Part shown: piece after piece, positions 37,841-47,382 of the stretch
Numbering within the stretch: position 1 is the first letter of the stretch
Layout of the letters: each line of letters opens with the position of its first letter
Origin: Chitinophagales bacterium
GTDB taxonomy: Bacteria; Bacteroidota; Bacteroidia; Chitinophagales; JADJOU01
DNA: 64,000 nt
Assembly: GCA_030832185.1 (NCBI GenBank)
Contig: JAURJQ010000003.1
Coordinates: 62,001 to 126,000, forward strand
Reading direction: 5' to 3'
Program-made: the position numbers and the translations under genes
Notes under the pieces: model-generated
Told to the model about the DNA's origin: nothing
Seen by the model: the letters and a program-made list of their open reading frames with translations, nothing else
The model's database searches: none

Positions 37841-40285
37841 TTATAATTTCCAGTCTAAATAATTAAAGAACCGCTTAAATATACCAAGTTTTTTTCGCTC
37901 GTCTGTGTCAGTATAATAGCCGTTTTCGGATTCTTGGTATTTGCCATAGCCATAGCCATAGCCATAGCCATAGCCATAGCTTGAGTTGACATAACTAGAA
38001 GGTCCTTCTCCAAAATGATTTACAATAAGAAATAAATTTGAATTTTTCTTTAAATTATCAGTTTCATTAAGCACATTTACGAAACTCTTATGAGAATGAT
38101 TTAATTTAACCAAATAGAGTGGGATATCTACTTTATTGACTATTTCAATTGATTCATTCACTAGGCCTATAGGAGGCGTATCGATAAATATATAATCATA
38201 CTTCATTTTAAGCTCTGTCAATATATCATCGAACCTCTGGCTAATGATGAGCTCTGAAGGATTAGGTGGAATTGGCCCAGAGGTAATAATATCTAAGTTT
38301 TTTATATCCACACTTCGATGTATGCAGTCATCAATTTTTACAGATTTATCAGTCAATAAATTGCTCATCCCTAAAGAATTGGAGAGCTTGAACGATTTTG
38401 AAATTCTAGGTTTTCTTAAATCGAGGTCTATAATCAACACTTTTTTATCCAGCAGAGCATGAACAGCTGCTAGGTTTATAAGCACAAATGTCTTTCCTTC
38501 ACCTGGTATTGTACTAGTAGCACAAATGGTCTGATAGTCGTCTGCGGAAGTATACTTAAGGCTAGCTCTTATTTTCTTAAATACTTCTGAAATTCTAGAC
38601 TTAAAGTTTGAAAGCACTACTAGTCTTGATTCAGGTGAATTCTTGTTTTTTACATTTAAATCTTCAGCTTCAGGCACAAATGGAATATAACCCAATATTG
38701 GCACATGGGTCTTACGTTTTATTTCTTCTACCGAGACGATTTTGTCTAGGTAGATATAGCGCATGATAACTATGCCAAAAGAAATTATAATAAATAATAG
38801 GAGACTACCGAAATATACGAGGTTATTTCTTGGATAAATTTGTTTTTCTGTGGTTTTTGGGGGTTGAATTAAGATATAATCTGCTCCAATGGAAGACTTA
38901 AGTATTAGATATTGAATCTGTTTTTCAATAAGATCGAAAACATATTTTTCTTTGATATCTAATTCTTTTTGAATTTTAGAGAGGTACATGTCTTTCTCTG
39001 GTAGGCCAGCTAATCCAGATATAGTCAATTCCTTTTTCTGTCTATATCTTGCTATTCGACTTTGTGATGCAGTTATTTCATTTTTAAGACTTCTCTGTAT
39101 TGTTTTTATCTGTTCTTGAATTTGTCTATCTAGAATAGCTATAGTTGGATGGGATGGTCTTAAATCTACTAAAAGTTTACTTCGCTCTAATATTAACTTT
39201 CCTAATTCTTTATCGTCATTCAAATTTAGACTCTCCATACTATGGTTAGTATTGGCATCTATTTCTCTCTTAATTCGCTCTAAAGTGGATAATTCAAATT
39301 CCAATCCGTCCATTTCTTTTTTATAGAGCTCTATATCTGAAATACTAGACTCTAGTTGAGCACTTGGATTATAGGCAGAGTTTGAACGCACATAATCTAA
39401 TTTTTCATTCTCACTCGCCTTTACTTGTCTATTGATAGTATCTAAAAATCCTTTAATATAATGTATAGAATTTTCTATACGCTCAGCATTTTCCATTTCA
39501 TCTAGACGGAGAAATCCAGTTATGATATCTGAAAGAAGTTTTTCAGATTTACTAGGTGTGGAGCTCTTTAGAGAAAAGTATATGTTTGGACTGGCATTGG
39601 TTACATTCACTTGTGACAAAATGAAATTGAGAACCTGCTCATTTGAATTAAATACAACTGTATATTCTCCCTCTATATCATTTTCCGTAACATTTACCTT
39701 TATTTTTAAATCCTGGTTTCTATATGTCGTTTCGGTTTTTAAGTTTTTGATTTTTACGTTTTTGCCGTTTGCCAAATAAGTTAAATCAAACGAATTTTTA
39801 TCATGAAAGTCAAAAAGAACTTCTGTATTATATACAGACTTATTATAAATTTTGAAATCATTATCTAGGACGAAAACACTTCCTGGGTTTAGTTCGAACC
39901 TTTTATAAAACATTCTCCCTTTCTTAAAATATTGAACTTTTAGTTGTAGAGAATCCATCAGTTTATTGATGAGTAAGTCGGATTTTATTATTTGAATGTC
40001 TCTATTTAATTTATCCTCATCATTAGATTTAATAAAGTTAATATTGTCATTGCCTAGTATAGTATTATTATTTTCCTTTTTTTTGATTAAGGCAGCCTTT
40101 GTTTCAAATATGGGTGTCGTGTAGCGGAGGTACAAGAATGGTATCAGCAGACTTAGGAAAAATAGAGGGATTATGAAGAACAGGGATTTTTTTGTTATAT
40201 ACAGTAGGAGATTTAATTCAAAATTTTCAAAAAAATCTTGAATTAAATCTCTTTTTGGTATACGATCTCCTGTGGTTGTATTCAA
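37841..40285 (-). CDS. Wzc-type polysaccharide co-polymerase and tyrosine autokinase
   Basis: 814-aa inner-membrane protein controlling chain length and export of exopolysaccharide. The N-terminal span (about residues 35-53) and a second span near 485 flank a periplasmic region with coiled coils, the Wzz domain. The cytoplasmic BY-kinase has Walker A (STIPGEGKTFVL, Lys598), Walker A' (VLIIDLDLRKPR) and Walker B (YDYIFIDTPP). The tail has a six-fold Tyr-Gly run at residues 770-781 and three further tyrosines, the autophosphorylation cluster. The tail DNA is a perfect hexanucleotide tract. Wza starts about 9 bp upstream. Confidence 0.94.
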   Translation of the reverse strand: MNTTTGDRIPKRDLIQDFFENFELNLLLYITKKSLFFIIPLFFLSLLIPFLYLRYTTPIFETKAALIKKKENNNTILGNDNINFIKSNDEDKLNRDIQIIKSDLLINKLMDSLQLKVQYFKKGRMFYKRFELNPGSVFVLDNDFKIYNKSVYNTEVLFDFHDKNSFDLTYLANGKNVKIKNLKTETTYRNQDLKIKVNVTENDIEGEYTVVFNSNEQVLNFILSQVNVTNASPNIYFSLKSSTPSKSEKLLSDIITGFLRLDEMENAERIENSIHYIKGFLDTINRQVKASENEKLDYVRSNSAYNPSAQLESSISDIELYKKEMDGLEFELSTLERIKREIDANTNHSMESLNLNDDKELGKLILERSKLLVDLRPSHPTIAILDRQIQEQIKTIQRSLKNEITASQSRIARYRQKKELTISGLAGLPEKDMYLSKIQKELDIKEKYVFDLIEKQIQYLILKSSIGADYILIQPPKTTEKQIYPRNNLVYFGSLLLFIIISFGIVIMRYIYLDKIVSVEEIKRKTHVPILGYIPFVPEAEDLNVKNKNSPESRLVVLSNFKSRISEVFKKIRASLKYTSADDYQTICATSTIPGEGKTFVLINLAAVHALLDKKVLIIDLDLRKPRISKSFKLSNSLGMSNLLTDKSVKIDDCIHRSVDIKNLDIITSGPIPPNPSELIISQRFDDILTELKMKYDYIFIDTPPIGLVNESIEIVNKVDIPLYLVKLNHSHKSFVNVLNETDNLKKNSNLFLIVNHFGEGPSSYVNSSYGYGYGYGYGYGKYQESENGYYTDTDERKKLGIFKRFFNYLDWKL
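37943..37978. repeat. Six tandem copies of a hexanucleotide in wzc
   Basis: GCCATA is repeated six times without mismatch on the plus strand (TATGGC on the coding strand), encoding the Tyr-Gly run of the kinase tail. Because the unit is 6 bp, slippage changes tyrosine number without shifting the frame. Confidence 0.95.
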
Positions 40286-40294
40286 TGCGATATT

Positions 40295-41083
40295 TTATTT
40301 GGTAACAGTCACAAGTAAAACTATAGTGGATAAAATACCAGATAGTATTGCTAACGGTGTTGTGATTATAGGTGTTATATCTTGCATACTATTATATAAT
40401 TTTCTTTGTTTTTCTGGTATGTAGACTATATCTTTTGACTGTAAATAGATTTCAGAATTTTGTATTCCCTGAAAAGTTTGAAGGTTTGCTTTATAAATGG
40501 TAGGTTGTTTCAAATCACCTCGAATTATTAGTATTTCGGCACTACTATGATGTCTTTCGAGACCACCAGATTTTGCTATGACTTCAAAAATACTCGTTGG
40601 GGTCCTATTTAGTTGAACAACACTAGCTGTATTGCCTTTGAAAAGAAACACTCGTCTATTTTCAACTCTAAGTTGCACAAATGGTTGAATATAATTACTT
40701 TCAAACCTTTTTTCTAACAACTCTTTCAATCTACTTTCCGTATGATTATTAACGACTATGGCGCCTAGAATTGGCAGCTTAAGAATACCCTCATTAGAAA
40801 CTATATAGGTGGACTGTGATACTTGCTGTCCAGCTTCTTGTGAATTTGTTACATTCGTTCTAACGGCCTCTATTAATTGAGCTCCCTGACGTGTATATAG
40901 TTTTATGCTAATTTCATCTCCTGGCTGAATTAGATAATCATTATTAAGTTCATCTATAGCGCGACTCATTTTCTTAGTATTGATATCCTGAAACATTGAA
41001 TTTTGATAGGTTTTGCAAGAACCTAACAAAAAAAGCAAAGATAAAAGGGTGCAAAAAACGCGTTTTATGTTCAAAATTATCAT
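40295..41083 (-). CDS. Polysaccharide export lipoprotein (Wza-like)
   Basis: 262-aa outer-membrane export channel component. Signal peptide with lipobox LLGSC gives a lipidated N-terminus. The Poly_export domain begins YLIQPGDEISIKLYT, followed by an SLBB-like region (VFLFKGNTASVVQL...PTSIFEVIAKSGGL). Unlike E. coli Wza it ends in a hydrophobic segment (ITTPLAILSGILSTIVLLVTV). The frame begins at a TTG (41095), but the ATG at 41081-41083 is preferred. It sits between the regulator and Wzc in the same operon. Confidence 0.9.
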   Translation of the reverse strand: MIILNIKRVFCTLLSLLFLLGSCKTYQNSMFQDINTKKMSRAIDELNNDYLIQPGDEISIKLYTRQGAQLIEAVRTNVTNSQEAGQQVSQSTYIVSNEGILKLPILGAIVVNNHTESRLKELLEKRFESNYIQPFVQLRVENRRVFLFKGNTASVVQLNRTPTSIFEVIAKSGGLERHHSSAEILIIRGDLKQPTIYKANLQTFQGIQNSEIYLQSKDIVYIPEKQRKLYNSMQDITPIITTPLAILSGILSTIVLLVTVTK

Positions 41084-41100
41084 AATAAACCGCAAAAATA

Positions 41101-43773
41101 CTAGGATTTTTCTGATTGGTTGAAATATTCTTTAGGAGTGAATCCAAACTCCTTTTTAAAGCTGTAAGAAAAGTAGGTCGTGGAACTAAATCCTACTTTA
41201 AATGCTATTTCTGTTACATTGGCTACTTTATTCTTTATCAGTTCCTTTGCTTTTTCAAGTCTTATTTTCTGAATATAAAAATTAGGAGTTGAGTTATTGA
41301 TTTTTTTGAACCTTCTAATAAGAGTGAATCGACTTACATTTAGGTGTTTGGCTAGGTCATTGACCGATAGACTTTCATTTTCTAAATGGTTTAAAATGAA
41401 TTCTTTAGCTTGATGCAGAAAAGCATGATCAGACGATACTAAATCCTCATCCGAAAGTTTGAGTATATTCGATGAAAATTTATCTAAAATCTTTTTACGC
41501 TGCTCTAGCATATTGCCGATTGTCTTGGATAATTCTTCTATATTAAACGGTTTAGTGATATAGGCATCTGCTCCAGATTCTAGCCCTAGCAGTTTATCAT
41601 TGACCTGTGTTTTAGCAGTAAGAAGTATTACGGGTGTATGGTTTAGATTCTCATCTTGTTTGATAAAATTACAAAGCTCTATCCCATTCATAAGCGGCAT
41701 CATAATGTCACTCAAAACTATATCTGGTATATGTTTTTTTATTTTAGCTATGGCCTCTCGTCCATGATCGGCTGTATATACCTTGTATGTTTCTTGTAAT
41801 ACTTCTCGCAATAGTTTCTGAATCTCCAGATTGTCCTCTACTATTAGTATGGAATTTTTCTTAGTACTCGCAGTAGAATCGCTTTTTTGTGTAGTTTTTT
41901 CTCCTTTTTTTAATTTTTCAATACGCTCGATAGGTAGCGTAATCTTGAATTTCGATCCTTTGTTTTGTTCGCTTTCTAGTTTGATTTCTCCATGAAGCAG
42001 AGATACTAATTCTTTGACAAAACTAAGTCCCAACCCACTTCCTTTGACATCTTTGGTAGTCGGTATTCTATAAAACTTATCAAAAACATGTTCCTGATAC
42101 TCTGGAGCTATACCAAGACCATTGTCTTTGATGACCATGGTCAACACATCGTGATCTATATCTGCATTAAATTCTATATTTCCACCATTCTGTGTAAATT
42201 TAAGTGCATTGGAAAGTAAATTACTTATGATTTTTTCTATCTTATCCGTATCGAAATAGCCTTGAATCGTTTTTTTAGGTAGATGGTAGGTGAAATTGAT
42301 ACCTTTATCATACATCTCAGGTTCGAAAAGATGAATCATGTGCCATAAAAGCGGATTAATGGTCCCTGCTTTTTTCATGACGGGCATTTTTCCTTCTTCA
42401 ATTTTATTGATATCAAGGAGTTGATTGAGGAGGTGCTGCATATGCTGCACATGGGTGGACACATTGGTCATACGGGTGCGTATGACATCGATATTCGTCT
42501 CATTTCTGAGCATTTCTAGCGGTGTATTGATGAGGGTAAGTGGCGTGCGAAATTCATGGGTGAGGTAGGAAAATAAATTGTTTTTATACTCATTGATTTC
42601 GCGCTCTTTGGTGTATTCCAGTTCTTTTTTCTCTAATTCAAAATTTACCTGAACCTCATTGACCTTAGCTTGAAGAGAGAAATTGAATAAATTACTATTC
42701 AATTCTGTCAGCTCTTTCAGAATCTCATAAGCCTTGAGTTTCTCCTTATTGCTATCATAGGCTTTGTAGAGATTATCATAGATTTTTCTTAGCTCGAAAT
42801 TCTGTTTAATCTCCAATGCCATGGCCTTGGCCAATTCGAGATTCTCGATAGCCTGATTGGTATCGCCCATTTTCAGATAGGTTTCCCCCATCATATTGTG
42901 CAGTTTGAGAAGTTCTAGCTTGTACTGAATTTTCTCCAATATTTCCTTCGCTTTTTTATAATGAGCCATTGCCTCTTCGTACTTCTCAAAATCTCCATAA
43001 ATACTGCCTAGCGTGGATATAGCAGTAGCATAGCCCACTTGATCATCTGATTTTTCATAGCTATCTACAGACTGTTTTGCATACTTGAATGCGAGCTTAG
43101 TTCGTTTTTCTTCCTTGTATATTTGAGAAATACCTAGAAGTACCTTACCGTATCGATCAAATAATTCATTTGTCTTTAATCTATCAAGATCTTGAATGTA
43201 TAGTTCTTTTGCTTTTGAGAAATAGTTTAAGGATTGATATATATTTGCAAGATTACCTTTAATTTTAAAGTAAGCATCATGCTCGTTGAATACTTTAATG
43301 TTTTCATAGGCTTTATAATAGTTTTCCAAAGCATGATTTAACTCTCCTGTATCGAGGTAAAAGTTTCCTAATGAATTTAGTGCTGTTGAAATTCTAATTG
43401 GTTCTCCAAACTTTGTGAAGCATTCAACTGATTTTACGATGTAGTCAAAAGATAATTCATAATTACCTTGTAATCTTTTTATGATACTTAAGTCTTGATA
43501 GCAAATTCCTTGCCTATTGTAATCTTTCAATTCTTCATGAATAGGGAGAACTATTTCGATTAATTTTTCAAAAATTTCTTTGGTTTCTGTTTTCTGTCGG
43601 AAAATGTTGTAAAAAAGTGATGCAATTTGGATAATTAATTCCTTATCACCGCAGACTTCAAAACCTTGAAATTGCTTATAGACCTCAAGAACTTTTTTTA
43701 TATCTAAATTTTTGAAATTCAAAAACTTATATTCTTCATAGAATTGTTCAATTTTCTTGCTTTTTTCTCTCAC
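41101..43773 (-). CDS. Soluble TPR hybrid histidine kinase/response regulator with AraC output
   Basis: 890-aa one-protein phosphorelay. About residues 30-370 are TPR-like helical repeats (for example ALENYYKAYENIKVFNEHD, YEEAMAHYKKAKEILEKI). A coiled coil follows. The HisKA domain has the H-box LTHEFRTPLTLI with His406. The HATPase domain carries DNGLGI and GSGLGLSFVKEL. A receiver domain has Asp689 in VLSDIMMPLMNG. The C-terminal 100 residues are an AraC-type DNA-binding domain. No signal peptide or membrane span is visible, so sensing must be intracellular. It is the first gene of the wza-wzc-transferase operon, 17 bp from wza, so it probably controls polysaccharide synthesis (inference). 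Confidence 0.93.
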   Translation of the reverse strand: MREKSKKIEQFYEEYKFLNFKNLDIKKVLEVYKQFQGFEVCGDKELIIQIASLFYNIFRQKTETKEIFEKLIEIVLPIHEELKDYNRQGICYQDLSIIKRLQGNYELSFDYIVKSVECFTKFGEPIRISTALNSLGNFYLDTGELNHALENYYKAYENIKVFNEHDAYFKIKGNLANIYQSLNYFSKAKELYIQDLDRLKTNELFDRYGKVLLGISQIYKEEKRTKLAFKYAKQSVDSYEKSDDQVGYATAISTLGSIYGDFEKYEEAMAHYKKAKEILEKIQYKLELLKLHNMMGETYLKMGDTNQAIENLELAKAMALEIKQNFELRKIYDNLYKAYDSNKEKLKAYEILKELTELNSNLFNFSLQAKVNEVQVNFELEKKELEYTKEREINEYKNNLFSYLTHEFRTPLTLINTPLEMLRNETNIDVIRTRMTNVSTHVQHMQHLLNQLLDINKIEEGKMPVMKKAGTINPLLWHMIHLFEPEMYDKGINFTYHLPKKTIQGYFDTDKIEKIISNLLSNALKFTQNGGNIEFNADIDHDVLTMVIKDNGLGIAPEYQEHVFDKFYRIPTTKDVKGSGLGLSFVKELVSLLHGEIKLESEQNKGSKFKITLPIERIEKLKKGEKTTQKSDSTASTKKNSILIVEDNLEIQKLLREVLQETYKVYTADHGREAIAKIKKHIPDIVLSDIMMPLMNGIELCNFIKQDENLNHTPVILLTAKTQVNDKLLGLESGADAYITKPFNIEELSKTIGNMLEQRKKILDKFSSNILKLSDEDLVSSDHAFLHQAKEFILNHLENESLSVNDLAKHLNVSRFTLIRRFKKINNSTPNFYIQKIRLEKAKELIKNKVANVTEIAFKVGFSSTTYFSYSFKKEFGFTPKEYFNQSEKS

Positions 43774-43818
43774 TCTGCCTAATTTGTTAAGATTTATTAA
43801 ATAGTTTGATTTTATTCT

Positions 43819-43850
43819 TTTGTAAATATAATTTTTTTTTACTACCTTTG
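43819..43850 (+). promoter_or_regulatory. Promoter of the small secreted protein gene
   Basis: TTTG (43819-43822), 20 bp of spacer and TACCTTTG (43843-43850) match the Bacteroidota sigma-A consensus closely. The ATG of the downstream gene is 43 bp further on. It lies in the 119-bp divergent region shared with the hybrid-kinase gene. Confidence 0.7.
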
Positions 43851-43892
43851 TATAATTAATAATTGGTTTTTAGCTTATTAAACCAATGATAT

Positions 43893-44195
43893 ATGAAAAA
43901 GTTAGTTTTTTTATTTTTAGTTTGTGGCTGTGTGCAGTTTCTCAAGGCTGATGGAGGTCCGAGTGATTTGGTTTTCATCAATCCTTATGGGAATCCTGGA
44001 GATGATATAATAATAGATTATAGTATTGAATTCTACGATTTAACAGGTAAAAAACTAAGCCTTGAATTTACTTATGACCCTATTACTAACAAGATAACTA
44101 TAAAAGGCGGTACAGGTATAGTGATTGTTTCTGTTACCAATAAGAAAACTAGTGAAAAGAAGACATCTAAGCTCGTTTTCATTAACGCGGGTTAG
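43893..44195 (+). CDS. Small secreted beta-rich protein
   Basis: 100 aa with an N-terminal signal peptide (MKKLVFLFLVCGCVQFLKADGG). The mature part of about 80 residues has alternating hydrophobic strands and Gly/Thr turns (IDYSIEFYDLTGKKLSLEFTYDP, ITIKGGTGIVIVSVTNKK), like a small immunoglobulin-like fold. I recognise no family. It is transcribed away from the exopolysaccharide regulator, from a good promoter, and a shared regulation is possible but unproven. Confidence 0.72.
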   Translation: MKKLVFLFLVCGCVQFLKADGGPSDLVFINPYGNPGDDIIIDYSIEFYDLTGKKLSLEFTYDPITNKITIKGGTGIVIVSVTNKKTSEKKTSKLVFINAG

Positions 44196-44411
44196 TAAAT
44201 TTTTTCGCTGAAAAGTTAGTGAGTTTTTCATTTTTATTTTTTAATAATCAGAACGGCACTAAAATAGATATTAATTATTTATTTCTAAGCCTCTAATAGG
44301 AAGTAAATGTAAAAAGGTAACAAGAGCGTTCGATAGATTTTTATCTGCATGCTTTCTATTACGGGAGTAATTAAGAATATATTCCTAATTTTGTGCAACG
44401 AAGAATACGTC

Positions 44412-45311
44412 ATGCTCCGACCACCAGCCCTCTTACCAAGTGATCAAATAAGAATCATAACCACTGCCAGAAAAGTGAGTCTAGATGAATTAGAATTAGC
44501 TAAGAACTGGCTTATATCTTTGGGGTATGCAGTCAGTTTTGGTAAGACAATTGGTCTCGAAGATCATCAATATGGAGGAAATGATGGGGCAAGGATCGAA
44601 GATTTTCAAGTGGCTTTGGATGACGAAAAGGTTAAAGCGATTTGGTTTGCAAGAGGCGGCTATGGTTCTATACGGGTATCGGAGCATATCCTTTGGGATC
44701 AATTTATCCAGAACCCTAAATGGCTTATTGGTTTTAGTGATATCACAATTTGGCATAATCAAGTAAATCAGTTTTATGGCATTCAGACACTGCACGCAAT
44801 CATGCCTATGACCTTTCCTAAGGCTAATGAGGAGGCAAAACATTTACTAGCGCAGAATCTATCTGGTCATTTTCCTTCCATAAATTGGCAAATCCATCTA
44901 AGTAATAGATATAGTGGAGTAGCGGAGGGTGAAATCATTGGTGGAAATTTATCCATTCTGTATTCTTTGCTAGGCACCAAGTCTGGATTTAATACCAATG
45001 GAAAAATTTTATTTATCGAAGAGATAGATGAATATTTATACCACATAGATCGAATGATGATGTCTCTAAAACTAGCTGGTAAATTGGCTGGATTGAAAGC
45101 ATTGGTGATAGGTGGTTTTACAGAGATAAAAGACAATGAAATCCCTTTTGGGAAATCCTACGAAGAAATCATTCTAGAGCACACTAGAGGCTATCCTTAT
45201 CCTGTTATCTTTGGATTTCCGGCTGGACATATCGATGATAATATGCCGTTAGCTCTTAATTCTCGAGTAAGAATATCAGCGGGGGAAAAAGTGAAATTAG
45301 AATATATTTAG
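44412..45311 (+). CDS. LD-carboxypeptidase (S66 family)
   Basis: Cytoplasmic serine peptidase of the LdcA/MccF family, which removes D-alanine from murein tetrapeptides during recycling, or in MccF cleaves a toxin. The motifs WFARGGYGSIRV, GFSDITIWHN (nucleophile serine) and LFIEEIDEYLYHIDRMM (catalytic Glu) are present. The 44349 ATG adds a hydrophobic stretch that is probably untranslated leader. A TAATTTTG box at 44386-44393 lies between the two candidates and supports the ATG at 44412. Confidence 0.88.
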   Translation: MLRPPALLPSDQIRIITTARKVSLDELELAKNWLISLGYAVSFGKTIGLEDHQYGGNDGARIEDFQVALDDEKVKAIWFARGGYGSIRVSEHILWDQFIQNPKWLIGFSDITIWHNQVNQFYGIQTLHAIMPMTFPKANEEAKHLLAQNLSGHFPSINWQIHLSNRYSGVAEGEIIGGNLSILYSLLGTKSGFNTNGKILFIEEIDEYLYHIDRMMMSLKLAGKLAGLKALVIGGFTEIKDNEIPFGKSYEEIILEHTRGYPYPVIFGFPAGHIDDNMPLALNSRVRISAGEKVKLEYI

Positions 45312-45399
45312 TGTTTATAGTGTTGGTAAAAAGTATAAAGAAGAAAAGCATAGAGGAGATCGTTCTCTACGGAATAAAAAAACTGCGGAATAAACTACT

Positions 45400-46386
45400 A
45401 TGAATATAGCAATAAATGGACTTGGAAGGATTGGACGTAAGGTAGTCAAAAATATTTTTGATACATCTAGCCTCGAGCTCATTGCCATTAACGATATCAT
45501 GCCTATAGATAAGGCAGCTTATTTTCTTAAGTATGACTCTACCTATGGTTTATCTAACTTGGATATTTCATATCAGGATCATTTTTTAATTATAAGTGGA
45601 CGTAAAATAGTCTATACCACATATGCTAATATTCTAGACCTACCCTGGGAGAAACTTCTCATAGACGTAGCTATCAACTGCAGCGGTACGAATAAGACCA
45701 AACCTAAGCTCAATGAGTATTTGGCTCTCGGAGTCAAAAAGGTCATATTGTCCTCGCCACCAGATGCAGAGGATATCCCTATAGTCATTCGTGGATACAA
45801 TGATGATCTCTATGCCTCAAGCCCCATCATATCCAATGCGAGTTGCACTACCTATTGTGTAGCGCCCATTCTAGATATTTTTCAACGAAATTTCGGCATA
45901 GCCTATGCTAATTTCACCACAGTGCACTGTTATACAGCCGATCAGAATCTGCAGGATGCCTTTCATACAGACTTAAGGCGTTCGCGTGCAGCAGGGGTCA
46001 ATATCATACCAACGACTACTAGTGCTACCAATGTTATCAGACGTATTTTCCCTGCTCTGAAAGATAAAGTATCTGGTTCATCATTTAGAGTCCCTGTAAT
46101 CAATGGTTCAATTACAGAGTTTATTATAGAAATTGACAAAGAGTCTAGTAATGAAACTATTTTAGATAGATTATTCAAAGAGTCTCAGGCAAAATATAAG
46201 GGTATCATCGACCTGACCCATGATATGATTGTATCGACCGATGTGATTAATTCTCCTTTGGCAGCACTTATAGACCAGAGCAGTATAGAGTTATTGGGAA
46301 ATAAAGTGAAATTGACCGCTTTTTATGATAACGAGGCAGGATATTCGCATCAGTTAGTTCAGCTGATTCTAGATGGTCAATTCTAA
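45400..46386 (+). CDS. gapA: Glyceraldehyde-3-phosphate dehydrogenase
   Basis: Glycolytic NAD-dependent dehydrogenase, 328 aa. The NAD-binding N-terminus is INGLGRIGRKV. The catalytic cysteine is C149 in SNASCTTYC. The phosphate-binding region LRRSRAAGVNIIPTTTSA and the C-terminal NEAGYSHQLV are conserved. It is a single gene between the LD-carboxypeptidase and the convergent isochorismate synthase (7-bp gap). The window contains no neighbouring pgk. Confidence 0.96.
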   Translation: MNIAINGLGRIGRKVVKNIFDTSSLELIAINDIMPIDKAAYFLKYDSTYGLSNLDISYQDHFLIISGRKIVYTTYANILDLPWEKLLIDVAINCSGTNKTKPKLNEYLALGVKKVILSSPPDAEDIPIVIRGYNDDLYASSPIISNASCTTYCVAPILDIFQRNFGIAYANFTTVHCYTADQNLQDAFHTDLRRSRAAGVNIIPTTTSATNVIRRIFPALKDKVSGSSFRVPVINGSITEFIIEIDKESSNETILDRLFKESQAKYKGIIDLTHDMIVSTDVINSPLAALIDQSSIELLGNKVKLTAFYDNEAGYSHQLVQLILDGQF

Positions 46387-46393
46387 ATAGAAA

Positions 46394-47332
46394 TTAGAGT
46401 TTTATTGCTTTTTTTAAAACCGCTATTTTTTCTAGCGTTTCCTGCCATTCTGACTCTGCAATGCTATCCTTTGTGATACCAGCTCCAGCATAAAAAATGA
46501 TTTGATTTTCAGTTATTTTAGCGCATCGAATGGTCGCAAAACTGTAGGCACTATCCATAAAGTAAATTGAGACTAACCCTGTATAAAAGTTTCGCTGCAT
46601 AGATTCATTTTCGAGAATAAACTTTACGCTTTTTTCCTTTGGCATGCCGGCTAACGCTGGGCTGGGATGAATAGTCTGTACAGCAGTTTTAAATTCAGAT
46701 ATATGCACCATAGGCCAAGAGAATTCAGTCATCAAATGTTTGATTCCTCCGAAGCTTAACGTCTGCGTTTGCTGAATGGTTCTAGTGCTTACCTGCTTAA
46801 ATTGAGAGGTAATAAAGTCTGATACTATAGCTTGTTCTTCTATTTCTTTTATTGAAAAATCATCATCTTTCTGGGTTCCGGCTAAGGATATAGTGCTAAA
46901 TATATTTTGATTCCAAATCCCTACAATCTCCGGACTGGCGCCCACCCATAATTCGCTATCTAAGTAAAATAGATATACAAAGGTATTGGGCAGGGAGCTG
47001 ATGAGTTGTTTAAATATTTCTTGAACTTCAGATAGCTTTGCTGGTCTATCTATAGCCTGCTGATGCGCACATACAATTTTTGAAAATTTACCTTTTTGTA
47101 TCTCAATAATAGCTTTATTTACTAAGTTTTCATAAATAATCTTAGGAACTGATTCTTCATTGCTCGATGAAAGGTGGAAATTGTGAGGTGGAGTTTGAAC
47201 GCATTCTCGAAAATGAATTCGACGGGAGACTTCAAAGTTTTCAATGCACATAGTCGCCTTCTCAGCACTGACTTCTTCAAATGAAAAGGTCTTGTCTAGA
47301 TGCGGAATATAGATAGCTGCAAAAGAATTCAT
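46394..47332 (-). CDS. Isochorismate synthase (chorismate-binding family)
   Basis: 312 aa, the chorismate-binding fold. Motifs KIVCAHQQ, LWVGASPEIVG (active-site Glu), SLAGTQ and HPSPALAGMPK, plus YAGAGI near the C-terminus, match MenF/EntC-type isochorismate synthases. The N-terminal portion is shorter than in E. coli MenF. Menaquinone synthesis is the likely role, since Bacteroidota use menaquinone, but no other men gene is nearby. Confidence 0.85.
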   Translation of the reverse strand: MNSFAAIYIPHLDKTFSFEEVSAEKATMCIENFEVSRRIHFRECVQTPPHNFHLSSSNEESVPKIIYENLVNKAIIEIQKGKFSKIVCAHQQAIDRPAKLSEVQEIFKQLISSLPNTFVYLFYLDSELWVGASPEIVGIWNQNIFSTISLAGTQKDDDFSIKEIEEQAIVSDFITSQFKQVSTRTIQQTQTLSFGGIKHLMTEFSWPMVHISEFKTAVQTIHPSPALAGMPKEKSVKFILENESMQRNFYTGLVSIYFMDSAYSFATIRCAKITENQIIFYAGAGITKDSIAESEWQETLEKIAVLKKAIKL

Positions 47333-47382
47333 ACTCTAATACCATTTCTGTTTTAAAAAATACACCTATTCATTTTGGTTAT

